Below, piece by piece: positions 36,072 to 48,318 of a DNA stretch of 64,000 nt. Origin of the DNA: Rutidosis leptorrhynchoides (lineage: Eukaryota > Streptophyta > Magnoliopsida > Asterales > Asteraceae); NCBI RefSeq assembly GCF_046630445.1, contig NC_092337.1, positions 357,112,001 through 357,176,000 on the forward strand, written 5' to 3'. Position 1 is the stretch's first letter. Each line of letters begins with the position of its first letter. A program made the translations under genes and the position numbers. Below the pieces are notes generated by a model. It made no database searches. It was not told the origin of the DNA and saw only the letters and a program-made list of their open reading frames with translations.

Positions 36072-36722
36072 ATGTCTACCTCTAGAACAAGTCCCATTGA
36101 CTCACCTAATAATAATGAAGAGTCAAATGTAAATTGGAATGATTCGTGGACTGATTCACAAGTTTCCGAAGAGGAACCGGAAGAAGAGTCGGAACCGGAA
36201 GAAGAATCGGAACCGGAAGAAGAGTCGGAATCGGAAGAAGAATCGGAACCGGAAGAAGAATCGGAACCGGATGAAGAAATAGAACCGGTGGGGGAAATAA
36301 TAGAACGGTTAAGTAAAAGAAAATCCTCAACCAACCGACCAAGGTTAATTATGGTCAATGGTGTTTCCGCCAAGGAAGCAAAATATTGGGAGGATTACCA
36401 ATTCTCCGATGAATCGGATTCCGACGAGAATTCCGATGATGTTATAGAAATTACCCCAACTGAATTTAAAAAGGCAAAAGAAAATAATAAGGGAAAGGGC
36501 ATAAAAATAGAGAAATCTAATTCCAACCCCGATGAACTTTATATGTATCGTCAACCCCCGAAGTCCTTAAGTTGTAACAATGACCCGGGAACCTCTAAAC
36601 CACCAGGTTTTTCTAAACCAATGTGGATCACGACGGCTGGTATTAGGGGAACATCATATATCCCTAGAAACTTGGCAAAACGAACCAAAACCGAAGAAGA
36701 AGAAACAAGCGAGTCGGAATAA
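36072..36722 (+). CDS. Element C ORF1: acidic repeat protein of unknown function
   Basis: I do not recognise the family. The 216-residue frame starts MSTSRTSPIDSPNNNEESN. Residues about 34-76 are an acidic array built on a six-residue unit, EPEEES, coded by an 18-bp tandem repeat (about 36175-36285). The second half is not repetitive: KSSTNRPRLIMVNGV, AKYWEDYQFSDESDSD, a KENNKGKGIKI patch and GTSKPPGFSKPMW, then a basic and acidic tail (AKRTKTEEEETSESE). No signal peptide or membrane segment is visible. A homologous frame lies at 59641-60231 in element E at the same place, about 80% alike in its second half by eye. Position between primer-binding site and F-box ORF suggests it is a resident part of this retrotransposon family. 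Nuclear or chromatin binding is only a guess from the acidic composition. Confidence 0.75.
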   Translation: MSTSRTSPIDSPNNNEESNVNWNDSWTDSQVSEEEPEEESEPEEESEPEEESESEEESEPEEESEPDEEIEPVGEIIERLSKRKSSTNRPRLIMVNGVSAKEAKYWEDYQFSDESDSDENSDDVIEITPTEFKKAKENNKGKGIKIEKSNSNPDELYMYRQPPKSLSCNNDPGTSKPPGFSKPMWITTAGIRGTSYIPRNLAKRTKTEEEETSESE

Positions 36723-36860
36723 GATAGTTGTATTCGTGTGGTGTAATATATGTAATATAGTGTGCTTATGCTTTATGATATATGTAAAAATTGCTTGTAT
36801 TAATAAGTATTTTTTTTTATGAATCTAACTCTTGTCTATTTTACAGTATAAAAACACAAA

Positions 36861-37544
36861 ATGGATAGACAACCCAATATTTTAAGAGACCTACCCGGAG
36901 ACATGATTGATGAAATCTTGTCTAGAGTCGGTCAGAATTCTTCGGCACAACTATTTAAGGCGAGATCAGTTTGTAAGACATTCGAAGAACGTTCCAAGAA
37001 TGCCTTGGTTTATAAAAGGCTTTCGTTCGGAAGATGGGGGATATCAAATTGGGAAATCCATAAGTTACGATGTGTTTACTTTGACGCATATATTGCGGGG
37101 AACCCAAATGCTATTTTACGCAATGGGTTAAGAAATTATTTTGACTCAATATATCCGAATATTGGACTTCGTGATTTAGAAAAAGCGGCTAACATGCAAC
37201 ATAAAGAAGCATGTTATGCTTACGGATTAGTAATGTTCGCTTCTCACCAAAGTGAGAACAAGAACATCGGGCTACAACTATTAAACAAAACGTTCCCACA
37301 AGTGACGGAGTCGGTAATTGGGGTAAGAAATGAGGTTTTTAGATTGTTACGGGATTGTTGGACATTACGTAACCCTCGTCCCTTTGACGATGTTACAACA
37401 CGCTGTCTTATCAATGGCCATAACGGTTATGTTCCACAAGACCAAGGATGGGAAGTAGTCCTAGTAAAACCAGAATGCATGACTTGTTTCTGGACGTATG
37501 AATTACGTGTCTTTATTGCCTTTGCTGAACGACTTGTGTACTAG
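36861..37544 (+). CDS. Element C ORF2: captured F-box protein, At2g35280-like
   Basis: An open 227-codon frame. Residues about 7-45 are an F-box (NILRDLPGDMIDEILSRVG, then KARSVCKTF), the SKP1-binding module of SCF ubiquitin ligases. Residues about 80-145 have a Sel1-like helical pair (AGNPNAILRNGLRNYF, ACYAYGLVMFAS, NIGLQLLNKTF). The tail ends PECMTCFWTYELRVFIAFAE, matching the C..CxW.xExxxF tail of plant F-box proteins of the At2g35280/At1g67623 type (from memory of the family). Length is near that of the host family. An element-borne host gene copy is the best reading: it lies inside the LTR pair, after ORF1 and 341 bp before gag, and recurs in element E. A 3' splice-like tattttacag lies 16 bp before the ATG. 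Alternative: a chance nested host pseudogene, unlikely since two elements share it in place. Confidence 0.85.
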   Translation: MDRQPNILRDLPGDMIDEILSRVGQNSSAQLFKARSVCKTFEERSKNALVYKRLSFGRWGISNWEIHKLRCVYFDAYIAGNPNAILRNGLRNYFDSIYPNIGLRDLEKAANMQHKEACYAYGLVMFASHQSENKNIGLQLLNKTFPQVTESVIGVRNEVFRLLRDCWTLRNPRPFDDVTTRCLINGHNGYVPQDQGWEVVLVKPECMTCFWTYELRVFIAFAERLVY

Positions 37545-37885
37545 CTAGAATTATCTTCACAACCATCTTGTATCAAATTTATTGTGTGCTATATTTCATG
37601 CTATATGTAAAATAAGCGGTATTGTAAGTTTGTAAAATATTGTGTAAAAGTTTGAACGCGAAATATTATTATAATCAGTTTTTCATATAGAATTGTAGTA
37701 GTTGAATTGTATATTAGCTACTAAGTATGAACTTAACGGGTAGGTACTACCCGAATTTAAACTTATAAAACGCTAATATGAAGAAAAAGCTTTTATAAAT
37801 GAGTTCATATTATGCTACGAAATACTATTAACTACTCTTAATATTCTGTATGATTAACTTGTTCCATTTGACTATTTTGAAGGAA
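37545..37885 (+). other. Element C pre-gag untranslated segment with hairpin
   Basis: No gene. The segment is conserved in element E (about 61080-61424). It contains ttaacgggtaggtac (37735-37749), also found directly before the 3' LTR (42491-42505), and an inverted repeat cgggtaggtactacccg. Confidence 0.7.
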
Positions 37886-38708
37886 ATGGCACCGACTACT
37901 CGACACACCGTGAATATGAATGAAGAGGAATTCCGTACTTTTCTAGCTTCAAACATAGCCGCAGTACAGGCTGCGCTACATACCAACAATAACCTTGGAT
38001 CTAGCAGGACAGGAAATCGTGTAGGATGCACCTATAAAGAATTCACTGCCTGCAAACCTTTGGAATTTGATGGAACCGAAGGACCGATCGGATTGAAACG
38101 GTGGACCGAGAAGGTCGAATCGGTGTTTGCCATAAGTAAGTGTACTGAAGAGGACAAAGTAAAGTACGCTACGCATACCTTCACAGGTTCTGCGTTAACA
38201 TGGTGGAATACCTATCTAGAGCAAGTGGGACAAGACGATGCGTACGCACTACCGTGGTCAGCATTCAAGCACTTGATGAACGAGAAGTACCGTCCCAGAA
38301 CCGAGGTCAATAAGCTCAAGACAGAACTTAGAGGGTTATGAACCCAAGGATTTGATATTACCACGTACGAAAGACGATTCACAGAATTGTGCCTATTGTG
38401 TCCGGGAGCATTCGAAGATGAGGAAGAGAAGATCGACGCGTTTGTGAAAGGATTACCGGAAAGAATCCAAGAAGATATAAGTTCACACGAGCCCGCCTCC
38501 ATACAACAGGCATGTAGAATGGATTTTCAAACTAGTGAACCAGATTGAAGAAAGAATTAAAGAACAGACTGCTGAAGAGGCCAATGTGAAGCAAGTCAAA
38601 AGAAAGTGGGAGGAAAATGGTGATAAGAATCACCAATACAACAACAACAACAATCGCAACAATTATCCCAACAATCGCAACATCAATCGCAACTACAACA
38701 AACGGCCC

Positions 38709-38745
<37 letters not shown>

Positions 38746-39200
38746 GCAACAACAGCAACTACAACAATCATCCCAACAACAATAATAACCGCAACAATAA
38801 TAACAATCAGAAGCAGCTATGCCAAAGGTGTGAAAAGTATCACTCGGGGTTCTGCACCAAATTTTGCAACAAGTGTAAAAGAAATGGTCATAGCGCGGCG
38901 AAGTGTGAGGTCTACGGACCAGGGGTTAATAGAACGAAAGGAACAAATGGTGTCGGAACGAGTAATGGCGGAGCAAGTAGTGTCGGAGCAAGCAATGCCA
39001 ATGTAGTTTGTTATAAATGTGGAAAACCGGGCCACATTATTAGAAATTTCCCGAACCAGGAGAACACGAATGGACAAGGCCGCGGAAGAGTTTTCAATAT
39101 TAATGCGACAGAGGCACAGGAAGACCCGGAGCTTGTTACGGGTACGTTTCTTATTGACAATAAATCTGCTTACGTTTTATTTGATTAGGGTGTTGATAGA
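37886..39200 (+). mobile_element. Element C gag region and protease start
   Basis: Begins MAPTTRHTVNMNEEEFRTFL and has the gag core KVKYATHTFTGSALTWWNTY. An Asn-rich linker is coded by caa/aac repeats (38636-38810). The CCHC-type knuckles CNKCKRNGHSAAKC and CYKCGKPGHIIRN... are followed by VTGTFLIDN at the protease border. A fossil frame with a small number of breaks; the family normally reads gag and pol as one unit or by read-through. Confidence 0.85.
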
Positions 39201-39206
39201 AGCTAT

Positions 39207-42200
39207 ATGAGTAGAGATTTTTGTGCTAAATTAAGTTGCCCATTGACGCCTTTGGATAGTAAATTTTTACTCGAATTAGCAAATGGTAAATTAATTTCAG
39301 CAGATAATATATGTCGGAATCGAGAAATTAAACTGGTTAGCGAAACATTTAAGATTGATTTGATACCAGTAGAGTTAGGGAGTTTTGATGTGATAATCGG
39401 TATGGACTGGTTGAAAGAAGTGAAAGCAGAGATCGTTTGTTACAAAAATGCAATTCGCATTATACGAGAAAAAGGAAAACCCTTAATGGTGTACGGAGAA
39501 AAGGGCAACACGAAGCTACATCTTATTAGTAATTTGAAGGCACAAAAACTAATAAGAAAAGGTTGCTATGCTGTTCTAGCACACGTCGAGAAAGTACAAA
39601 CTGAAGAAAAGAGCATCAATGATGTTCCCATTGCAAAAGAATTTCCCGATGTATTTCCGAAAGAATTACCGGGATTACCCCCACATCGATCCGTTGAATT
39701 TCAAATAGATCTTGTACCAGGAGCTGCACCAATAGCTCGTGCTCCTTACAGACTCGCACCCAGCGAGATGAAAGAACTGCAAAGCCAATTACAAGAACTT
39801 TTAGAGCGTGGTTTCATTCGACCAAGCACATCACCGTGGGGAGCTCCTGTTTTGTTTGTCAAGAAGAAAGATGGTACATTCAGGTTGTGTATCGACTACC
39901 GAGAGTTGAACAAACTTACCATCAAGAACCGCTACCCACTACCGAGAATCGACGACTTATTTGATCAACTACAAGGCTCGTCTGTTTATTCAAAGATTGA
40001 CTTACGTTCCGGGTATCATCAAATGCGGGTGAAAGAAGATGATATTCCAAAGACTGCTTTCAGAACACGTTACGGTCATTACGAGTTTATGGTCATGCCG
40101 TTTGGTTTAACTAATGCACCAGCTGTGTTCATGGACCTTATGAACCGAGTGTGTGGACCATACCTTGACAAGTTTGTCATTGTTTTCATTGATGACATAC
40201 TTATTTACTCAAAGAATGACCAAGAACACGGTGAACATTTGAGAAAGGTGTTAGAAGTATTGAGGAAGGAAGAATTGTACGCTAAGTTTTCAAAGTGTGC
40301 ATTTTGGTTGGAAGAAGTTCAATTCCTCGGTCACATAGTGAACAAAGAAGGTATTAAGGTGGATCCGGCAAAGATAGAAACTGTTGAAAAGTGGGAAACC
40401 CCGAAAACTCCAAAACACATACGCCAGTTTTTAGGACTAGCTGGTTACTACAGAAGGTTCATCCAAGACTTTTCCAGAATAGCAAAACCCTTGACTGCAT
40501 TAACGCATAAAGGGAAGAAATTTGAATGGAATGATGAACAAGAGAAAGCGTTTCAGTTATTGAAGAAAAAGCTAACTACGGCACCTATATTGTCATTGCC
40601 TGAAGGGAATGATGATTTTGTGATTTATTGTGATGCATCAAAGCAAGGTCTCGGTTGTGTATTAATGCAACGAACGAAGGTGATTGCTTATGCGTCTAGA
40701 CAATTGAAGATTCACGAACAAAATTATACGACGCATGATTTGGAATTAGGCGCGGTTGTTTTTGCATTAAAGACTTGGAGGCACTACTTATATGGGGTCA
40801 AAAGTATTATATATACCGACCACAAAAGTCTTCAACACATATTTAATCAGAAACAACTGAATATGAGGCAGCGTAGGTGGATTGAATTATTGAATGATTA
40901 CGACTTTGAGATTCGTTACCACCCAGGGAAGGCAAATGTGGTAGCCGATGCCTTGAGCAGGAAGGACAGAGAACCCATTCGAGTAAAATCTATGAATATA
41001 ATGATTCATAATAACATTACTACTCAAATAAAGGAGGCACAACAAGGAGTTTTAAAAGAGGGAAATTTAAAGGATGAAATACCCAAAGGATCGGAGAAGC
41101 ATCTTAATATTCGGGAAGACGGAACCCGGTATAGGGCTGAAAGGATTTGGGTACCAAAATTTGGAGATATGAGAGAAATGGTACTTAGAGAAGCTCATAA
41201 AACCAGATACTCAATACATCCTGGAACGGGGAAGATGTACAAGGATCTCAAGAAACATTTTTGGTGGCCGGGTATGAAAGCCGATGTTGCTAAATACGTA
41301 GGAGAATGTTTGACGTGTTCTAAGGTCAAAGCTGAGCATCAGAAACCATCAGGTCTACTTCAACAACCCGAAATCCCAGAATGGAAATGGGAAAACATTA
41401 CCATGGATTTCATCACTAAATTGCCAAGGACTGCAAGTGGTTTTGATACTATTTGGGTAATAGTTGATCGTCTCACCAAATCAGCACACTTCCTGCCAAT
41501 AAGAGAAGATGACAAGATGGAGAAGTTAGCACGACTGTATTTGAAGGAAGTCATCTCCAGACATGGAATACCAATCTCTATTATCTCTGATAGGGATGGC
41601 AGATTTATTTCAAGATTCTGGCAGACATTACAGCAAGCATTAGGAACTCGTCTAGACATGAGTACTGCCTATCATCCACAAACTGATGGGCAGAGTGAAA
41701 GGACGATACAAACGCTTGAAGACATGCTACGAGCATGTGTTATTGATTTCGGAAACAGTTGGGATCGACATCTACCGTTAGCAGAATTTTCCTACAACAA
41801 CAGCTACCATTCAAGCATTGAGATGGCTCCGTTTGAAGCACTTTATGGTAAAAAGTGCAGGTCTCCGATTTGTTGGAGTGAAGTGGGGGATAGACAGATT
41901 ACGGGTCCGGAGATTATACAAGAAACTACCGAGAAAATCATCCAAATTCAACAACGGTTGAAAACCGCCCAAAGTCGACAAAAGAGCTACGCTGACATTA
42001 AAAGAAAAGATATAGAATTTGAAATTGGAGAGATGGTCATGCTTAAAGTTGCACCTTGGAAAGGCGTTGTTCGATTTGGTAAACGAGGGAAATTAAATCC
42101 AAGGTATATTGGACCATTCAAGATTATTGATCGTGTCGGACCAGTAGCTTACCGACTTGAGTTACCTCAACAACTCGCGGCTGTACATAACACTTTCCAC

Positions 42201-42470
42201 GTCTCGAATTTGAAGAAATGTTTTGCTAAAGAAGATCTCACTATTCCGTTAGATGAAATCCAAATCAACGAAAAACTTCAATTCATCGAAGAACCCGTCG
42301 AAATAATGGATCGTGAGGTTAAAAGACTTAAGCAAAACAAGATACCAATTGTTAAGGTTCGATGGAATGCTCGTAGAGGACCCGAGTTCACCTGGGAGCG
42401 TGAAGATCAGATGAAGAAGAAATACCCGAATCTATTTCCAGAAGATTCGTCAACACCTTCAACAGCTTAA
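39207..42470 (+). mobile_element. Element C pol: protease end, RT, RNase H, integrase, chromodomain
   Basis: An open stretch of 1087 codons. By residue: protease end (about 1-75, [12 protein letters not shown]), RT (about 185-390, [22 protein letters not shown] near 328), RNase H (from about 470, [28 protein letters not shown]), integrase zinc region (about 670-715), integrase core ([11 protein letters not shown] near 728, ISDRDGRF near 795, [11 protein letters not shown] near 830, the DDE set), and a C-terminal chromodomain (about 1020-1080, [19 protein letters not shown]). The chromodomain and gene order place it in the Tekay/Del clade. Chromodomains direct integration toward heterochromatin in this clade, in line with the nested target here. 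Confidence 0.93.
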
Positions 42471-42505
42471 AATTTCGGGACGAAATTTATTTAACGGGTA
42501 GGTAC

Positions 42506-45500
42506 TGTAGTGACCAGAACTTTTCCATGTTTATATATATTAATTGAGATTGATATTTACATGATTAAATGTTTCCAACATGTTAAGCAATCAAACTTGT
42601 TAAGACTTGATTAATTGAAATAGGTTTCATATAGACAATTGACCACCCAAGTTGACCGGTGATTCACGAACGTTAAAACTTGTAAAAACTATATGATGAC
42701 ATATATATGGTTATATATATAGTTAACATTATATTATTATAATTAAACATATCATTAAGTATATTAACAATGAACTACATATGTAAAAACAAGACTACTA
42801 ACTTAATGATTTTGAAACGAGACATATATGTAACGATTATCGTTGTAACGACATTTAATGTATATATATCATATTAAGAGATATTCGTACATCATAATAT
42901 CATGATAATATAATAATTTAAAATCTCTTTTGATATTATAAACATTGGGTTAACAACATTTAACAAGATCGTTAACCTAAAGGTTTCAAAACAACATTTA
43001 CATGTAACGACTAACGATGACTTAACGACTCAGTTAAAATGTATATACATGTAGTGTTTTAATATGTATTTATACACTTTTGAAAGACTTCAATACACTT
43101 ATCAAAATACTTGTACTTAACAAAAATGCTTACAATTACATCCTCGTTCAGTTTCATCAACAATTCTACTCGTATGCACCCGTATTCGTACTCGTACAAT
43201 ACACAGCTTTTAGATGTATGTACTATTGGTATATACACTCCAATTATCAGCTCTTAGCAGCACATGTGAGTCACCTAACACATGTGGGAACCATCATTTG
43301 GCAACTAGCATGAAATATCTCATAAAATTACAAAAATATGAGTAATCATTCATGACTTATTTACATGAAAACAAAATTACATATCCTTTATATCTAATCC
43401 ATACACCAACGACCAAAAACACCTACAAACACTTTCATTCTTCAATTTTCTTCATCTAATTGATCTCTCTCAAGTTCTATCTTCAAGTTCTAAGTGTTCT
43501 TCATAAATTCCAAAAGTTCTAGTTTCATAAAATCAAGAATACTTTCAAGTTTGCTAGCTCACTTCCAATCTTGTAAGGTAATCATCCAACCTCAAGAAAT
43601 CTTTGTTTCTTACAGTAGGTTATCATTCTAATACAAGGTAATAATCATATTCAAACTTTGGTTCAATTTCTATAACTATAACAATCTTATTTCAAGTGAT
43701 GATCTTACTTGAACTTGTTTTCGTGTCATGATTCTGCTTCAAGAACTTCGAGCCATCCAAGGATCCATTGAAGCTAGATCCATTTTTCTCTCTTCCAGTA
43801 GGTTTATCCAAGGAAATTAAGGTAGTAATGATGTTCATAACATCATTCGATTCATACATATAAAGCTATCTTATTCGAAGGTTTAAAGTTGTAATCACTA
43901 GAACATAGTTTAGTTAATTCTAAACTTGTTCGCAAACAAAAGTTAATCCTTCTAACTTGACTTTTAAAATCAACTAAACACATGTTATATATCTATATGA
44001 TATGCTAACTTAATGATTTAAAATCTGGAAACACGAAAAACACCGTAAAACCGGATTTACGCCGTCGTAGTAACACCGCGGGCTGTTTTGGGTTAGTTAA
44101 TTAAAAACTATGATAAACTTTGATTTAAAAGTTGTTATTCTGAGAAAATGATTTTTATTATGAACATGAAACTATATCCAAAAATTATGGTTAAACTCAA
44201 AGTGGAAGTATGTTTTCTATAATGGTCATCTAGACGTCGTTCTTTCGACTGAAATGACTACCTTTACAAAAACGACTTGTAACTTATTTTTCCGACTATA
44301 AACCTATACTTTTTCTGTTTAGATTCATAAAATAGAGTTCAATATGAAACCATAGCAATTTGATTCACTCAAAACGGATTTAAAATGAAGAAGTTATGGG
44401 TAAAACAAGATTGGATAATTTTTCTCATTTTAGCTACGTGAAAATTGGTAACAAATCTATTCCAACCATAACTTAATCAACTTGTATTGTATATTATGTA
44501 ATCTTGAGATACCATAGACACGTATACAATGTTTTGACCTATCATGTAGACACATCTATATATATTTCGGAACAACCATAGACACTCTATATGTGAATGT
44601 TGGAGTTAGCTATACAGGGTTGAGGTTGATTCCAAAATATATATAGTTTGAGTTGTGATCAATACTGAGATACGTATACACTGGGTCGTGGATTGATTCA
44701 AGATAATATTTATCGAGTTATTTCTGTACATCTAACTGTGGACAACTAGTTGTAGGTTACTAACGAGGACAGCTGACTTAATAAACTTAAAACATCAAAA
44801 TATATTAAAAGTGTTGTAAATATATTTTGAACATACTTTGATATATATGTATATATTGTTATAGGTTCGTGAATCAACCAGTGGCCAAGTCTTACTTCCC
44901 GACGAAGTAAAAATCTGTGAAAGTGAGTTATAGTCCCACTTTTAAAATCTAATATTTTTGGGATGAGAATACATGCAGGTTTTATAAATGATTTACAAAA
45001 TAGACACAAGTACGTGAAACTACATTCTATGGTTGAATTATCGAAATCGAATATGCCCCTTTTTATTAAGTCTGGTAATCTAAGAATTAGGGAACAGACA
45101 CCCTAATTGACGCGAATCCTAAAGATAGATCTATTGGGCCTAACAAACCCCATCCAAAGTACCGGATGCTTTAGTACTTCGAAATTTATATCATATCCGA
45201 AGGGTGTCCCGGAATGATGGGGTTATTCTTATTTATGCATCTTGTTAATGTCGGTTACCAGGTGTTCACCATATGAATGATTTTTATCTCTATGTATGGG
45301 ATGTGTATTGAAATATGAAATCTTGTGGTCTATTGTTACGATTTGATATATATAGGTTAAACCTATAACTCACCAACATTTTTGTTGACGTTTTAAGCAT
45401 GTTTATTCTCAGGTGATTATTAAGAGCTTCCGCTGTCGCATACTTAAATAAGGACGAGATTTGGAGTCCATGCTTGTATGATATTGTGTAAAAACTGCAT

Positions 45501-45755
45501 TCAAGAAACTTATTTTGTTGTAACATATTTGTATTGTAAACCATTATGTAATGGTCGTGTGTAAACAGGATATTTTAGATTATCATTATTTGATAATCTA
45601 CGTAAAGCTTTTTAAACCTTTATTGATGAAATAAAGGTTATGGTTTGTTTTAAAATGAATGCAGTCTTTGAAAAACGTCTCATATAGAGGTCAAAACCTC
45701 GCAACGAAATCAATTAATATGGAACGTTTTTAATCAATAAGAACGGGACATTTCA
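42506..45755 (+). repeat. Element C 3' LTR
   Basis: 3250 bp, same length as the 5' LTR, about 19 single-base differences by eye. Ends gggacatttca before the tacaa duplication. Confidence 0.93.
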
Positions 45756-48284
45756 TACAAGGGTCTTGTGTATATTCAAAAATCGATCTCCGTTCGGGTT
45801 ATCATTAATTAAGGGTTAAGGGGGAAGATGTCTCCAAAACCGCTTTCCGGACTCGTTATGGTAGTTATGGATTTCTTGTAATGCCATTTGGTCTCACTAA
45901 CGCACCGGCGGTGTTCATGGATCTTATGAACCGCGTGTGCAAACCGTATCTCGACAAATTCGTTATCGTGTTCATCGATGATATTTTGGTTTATTCTAAA
46001 AGCGAAGAAGAACACGAGGAACACCTTCGACTTGTGCTTGAACTTTTGAGACAAGAACGACTCTATGCCAAATTCTCCAAGTGTGAATTTTGGTTGAAGG
46101 AAGTTCAATTTCTTGGTCATGTTGTAAGTGACCAAGGTATTAAAGTCGATCCATCAAAAATCGAAGCCATTAGTAAATGGGAGACTCCTACTACTCCTAC
46201 TCACATTTGTCAATTCTTGGGTCTCGCTGGATACTATCGTAGATTCATCAAAGATTTCTCTTTGGTCGCTCGTCCTCTAACCGCGTTAACTCATAAGAGG
46301 AGAAAATTCGTTTGGGCAACCGAACAAGAATCCGCATTTCAAATCTTGAAAACGAAGCTAACCACCGCTCCTATCTTGTCACTTCCCGAAGGCAACGATG
46401 ATTTTGTTGTGTATTGCGACGCCTCGAAACATGGTTTTGGGTGTGTGTTGATGCAACGAACGAAAGTCATTTCTTATGCTTCTCGATAACTCAAAATTCA
46501 TGAACGAAACTACACGACACATGATCTCGAGCTCGGAGCCATTGTCTTTGCACTTAAAATGTGGAGACACTATCTTTATGGAACCAAGAGTACTATCTTT
46601 ACCGATCACAAAAGTCTCCAACACATCTTCGATCAAAAGCAACTAAACATGAGACAACGAAGGTGGATTGAAACCTTAAACGATTACGATTGCGAGCTTC
46701 GTTACCATCCCGGAAAGGTAAATGTAGTAGCCGATGCCTTAAGTCGAAAAGAAAGAGTGGTGCCTCTTCGTGTCCGAGCTTTAAACATCACCATTCACAC
46801 AAACCTTAATAGCCAAATTCGGGTAGCCCAAGATGAGGCTCTCAAGGATGAAAACGTTTCACACGAGCTCTTGAATATTCTCGTCTCTCGATTAGAAGTT
46901 AGGGAGACCGGACTTCGATATTTCACCGGAAGGATTTGGGTGCCTAGATATGGGGGCCTACGAAGTCTTATTTTAGATGAAGCCCATAAGTCACGATACT
47001 CGATTCACCCCGGTGCCAATAAGATGTACCACGACCTTAAACAACAATATTGGTGGCCGAACATCAAAAGGGACGTAGCTACTTATGTTTCCAAGTGTTT
47101 CACATGTTCCAAAGTCAAAGCCGAACACCAAAGACCGTCCGCACTACTTCAACAACCCGAGATCCCGCAATGGAAGTGGGAAAGGATAACGATGGATTTT
47201 ATCACCAAACTACCAAAAACGACGGGCGGTTATGATACCATTTGGGTTATTGTTGACTGTCTCACCAAATCCGCACACTTCCTTGCCATGAAAGAAACGG
47301 ACAAAATGGAGAAACTTGCACAACTTTACATTAAGGATATCGTAGCCCGACACGGTGTACCTTTATCAATTATCTCCAACCGAGATGGCCGTTTTGTTTC
47401 TAGATTTTGGCGTACCTTGCAAGAAGCATTGGGAACGCGTTTAGACATGAGCACCGCCTATCATCCACAAACCGATGGGCAAAGCGAACGCACAATTCAA
47501 ACCTTGGAGGACATGTTACGAGCTTGCGTGGTTGATTTTGGAAAAGCTTGGGACAAGCACTTACCTCTCGCCGAGTTCTCCTACAACAATAGTTATCACG
47601 CGAGTATTAAAGCCGCACCTTTTGAAGCGCTATATGGCCGAAAATGTTGTTCACCTCTTTGTTGGGCCGAAGTGGGTGACGTACAAATCACCGGACCCGA
47701 ACTCATACACGAAACCACCGAGAAGATCGTACAAATCCGAGATAGGCTTCGGACGGCCCGGAGTCGTCAAAAGTTCTACACTGACAAAAGACGCAACGAC
47801 CTTTAATTTCAAGTCGGTGACCGAGTAATGTTAAAAGTGGCACCTTGGAAAGGTGTAATCCGTTTTGGGAAACGCGGGAAGCTAAATCCGCGGTATATTG
47901 GTCCTTTCGAAATCTTGGAGCGTATTGGGACCGTTGCTTATCGTTTAGATCTTCCGCCTCAATTGAACTCCGTTCATCCTACCTTCCATGTATCTAACTT
48001 GAAAAAGTGTCTTGCCGAACCCGATATCGTCATCCCTCTCGAGGAACTTACTATTGATGACAAACTTCATTTTGTGGAAGAACCGGTTGAAATTGTGGAC
48101 ACCTCCGTCAAGACGTTGAAACAAAGCCGAATTCCGATTGTTAAAGTCCGTTGGAACGCCAAAAGGGGACCCGAGTTTACTTGGGAAAGGCAAGATCAAA
48201 TGCAAAAGAAATACCCTCACTTGTTCCCGTTTCCGGAAACGCAAGATCCCGAGGAAGAAACAACAATTACTACGCCTGCTTAAA
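45756..48284 (+). mobile_element. Element B rest of RT, RNase H, integrase and chromodomain
   Basis: Continues after the second tacaa copy. RT has [20 protein letters not shown] and [10 protein letters not shown] (catalytic Asp pair). RNase H has [15 protein letters not shown]. Integrase shows the [19 protein letters not shown] zinc-finger region, MDFITKLPK and [13 protein letters not shown]. The C-terminal chromodomain region has [10 protein letters not shown] and [20 protein letters not shown]. The tract aatttcgggacgaaatttc before the 3' LTR is the polypurine-type site. A broken fossil. Confidence 0.9.
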
Positions 48285-48318
48285 TTTCGGGACGAAATTT
48301 CTTTTAAGGAGTAGGTAA

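Larger units (their letters stand above)
32612..45755 (+). mobile_element. Element C: Tekay-clade chromovirus with two extra ORFs
   Basis: LTRs 32612-35861 and 42506-45755 are both exactly 3250 bp and flanked by tacaa (32607-32611 and 45756-45760), inserted in the RT region of element B. Order: primer-binding site (35864-35875), acidic ORF (36072-36722), F-box ORF (36861-37544), gag (from 37886), pol with chromodomain (39207-42470), polypurine-type tract (about 42470-42505). It looks nearly whole, with about three breaks, all in the gag-side part. About 19 LTR differences by eye (0.6%) suggest roughly 0.2 Myr at an assumed 1.3e-8. It is the innermost and youngest level of the nest. Confidence 0.93.

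Noticed and set aside
36038-36373. Ser/Asp-repeat frame on the minus strand
   Set aside because: Antisense shadow of the acidic repeat in element C ORF1.
38532-38771. Poly-Val frame on the minus strand
   Set aside because: Antisense of the Asn-rich gag linker.
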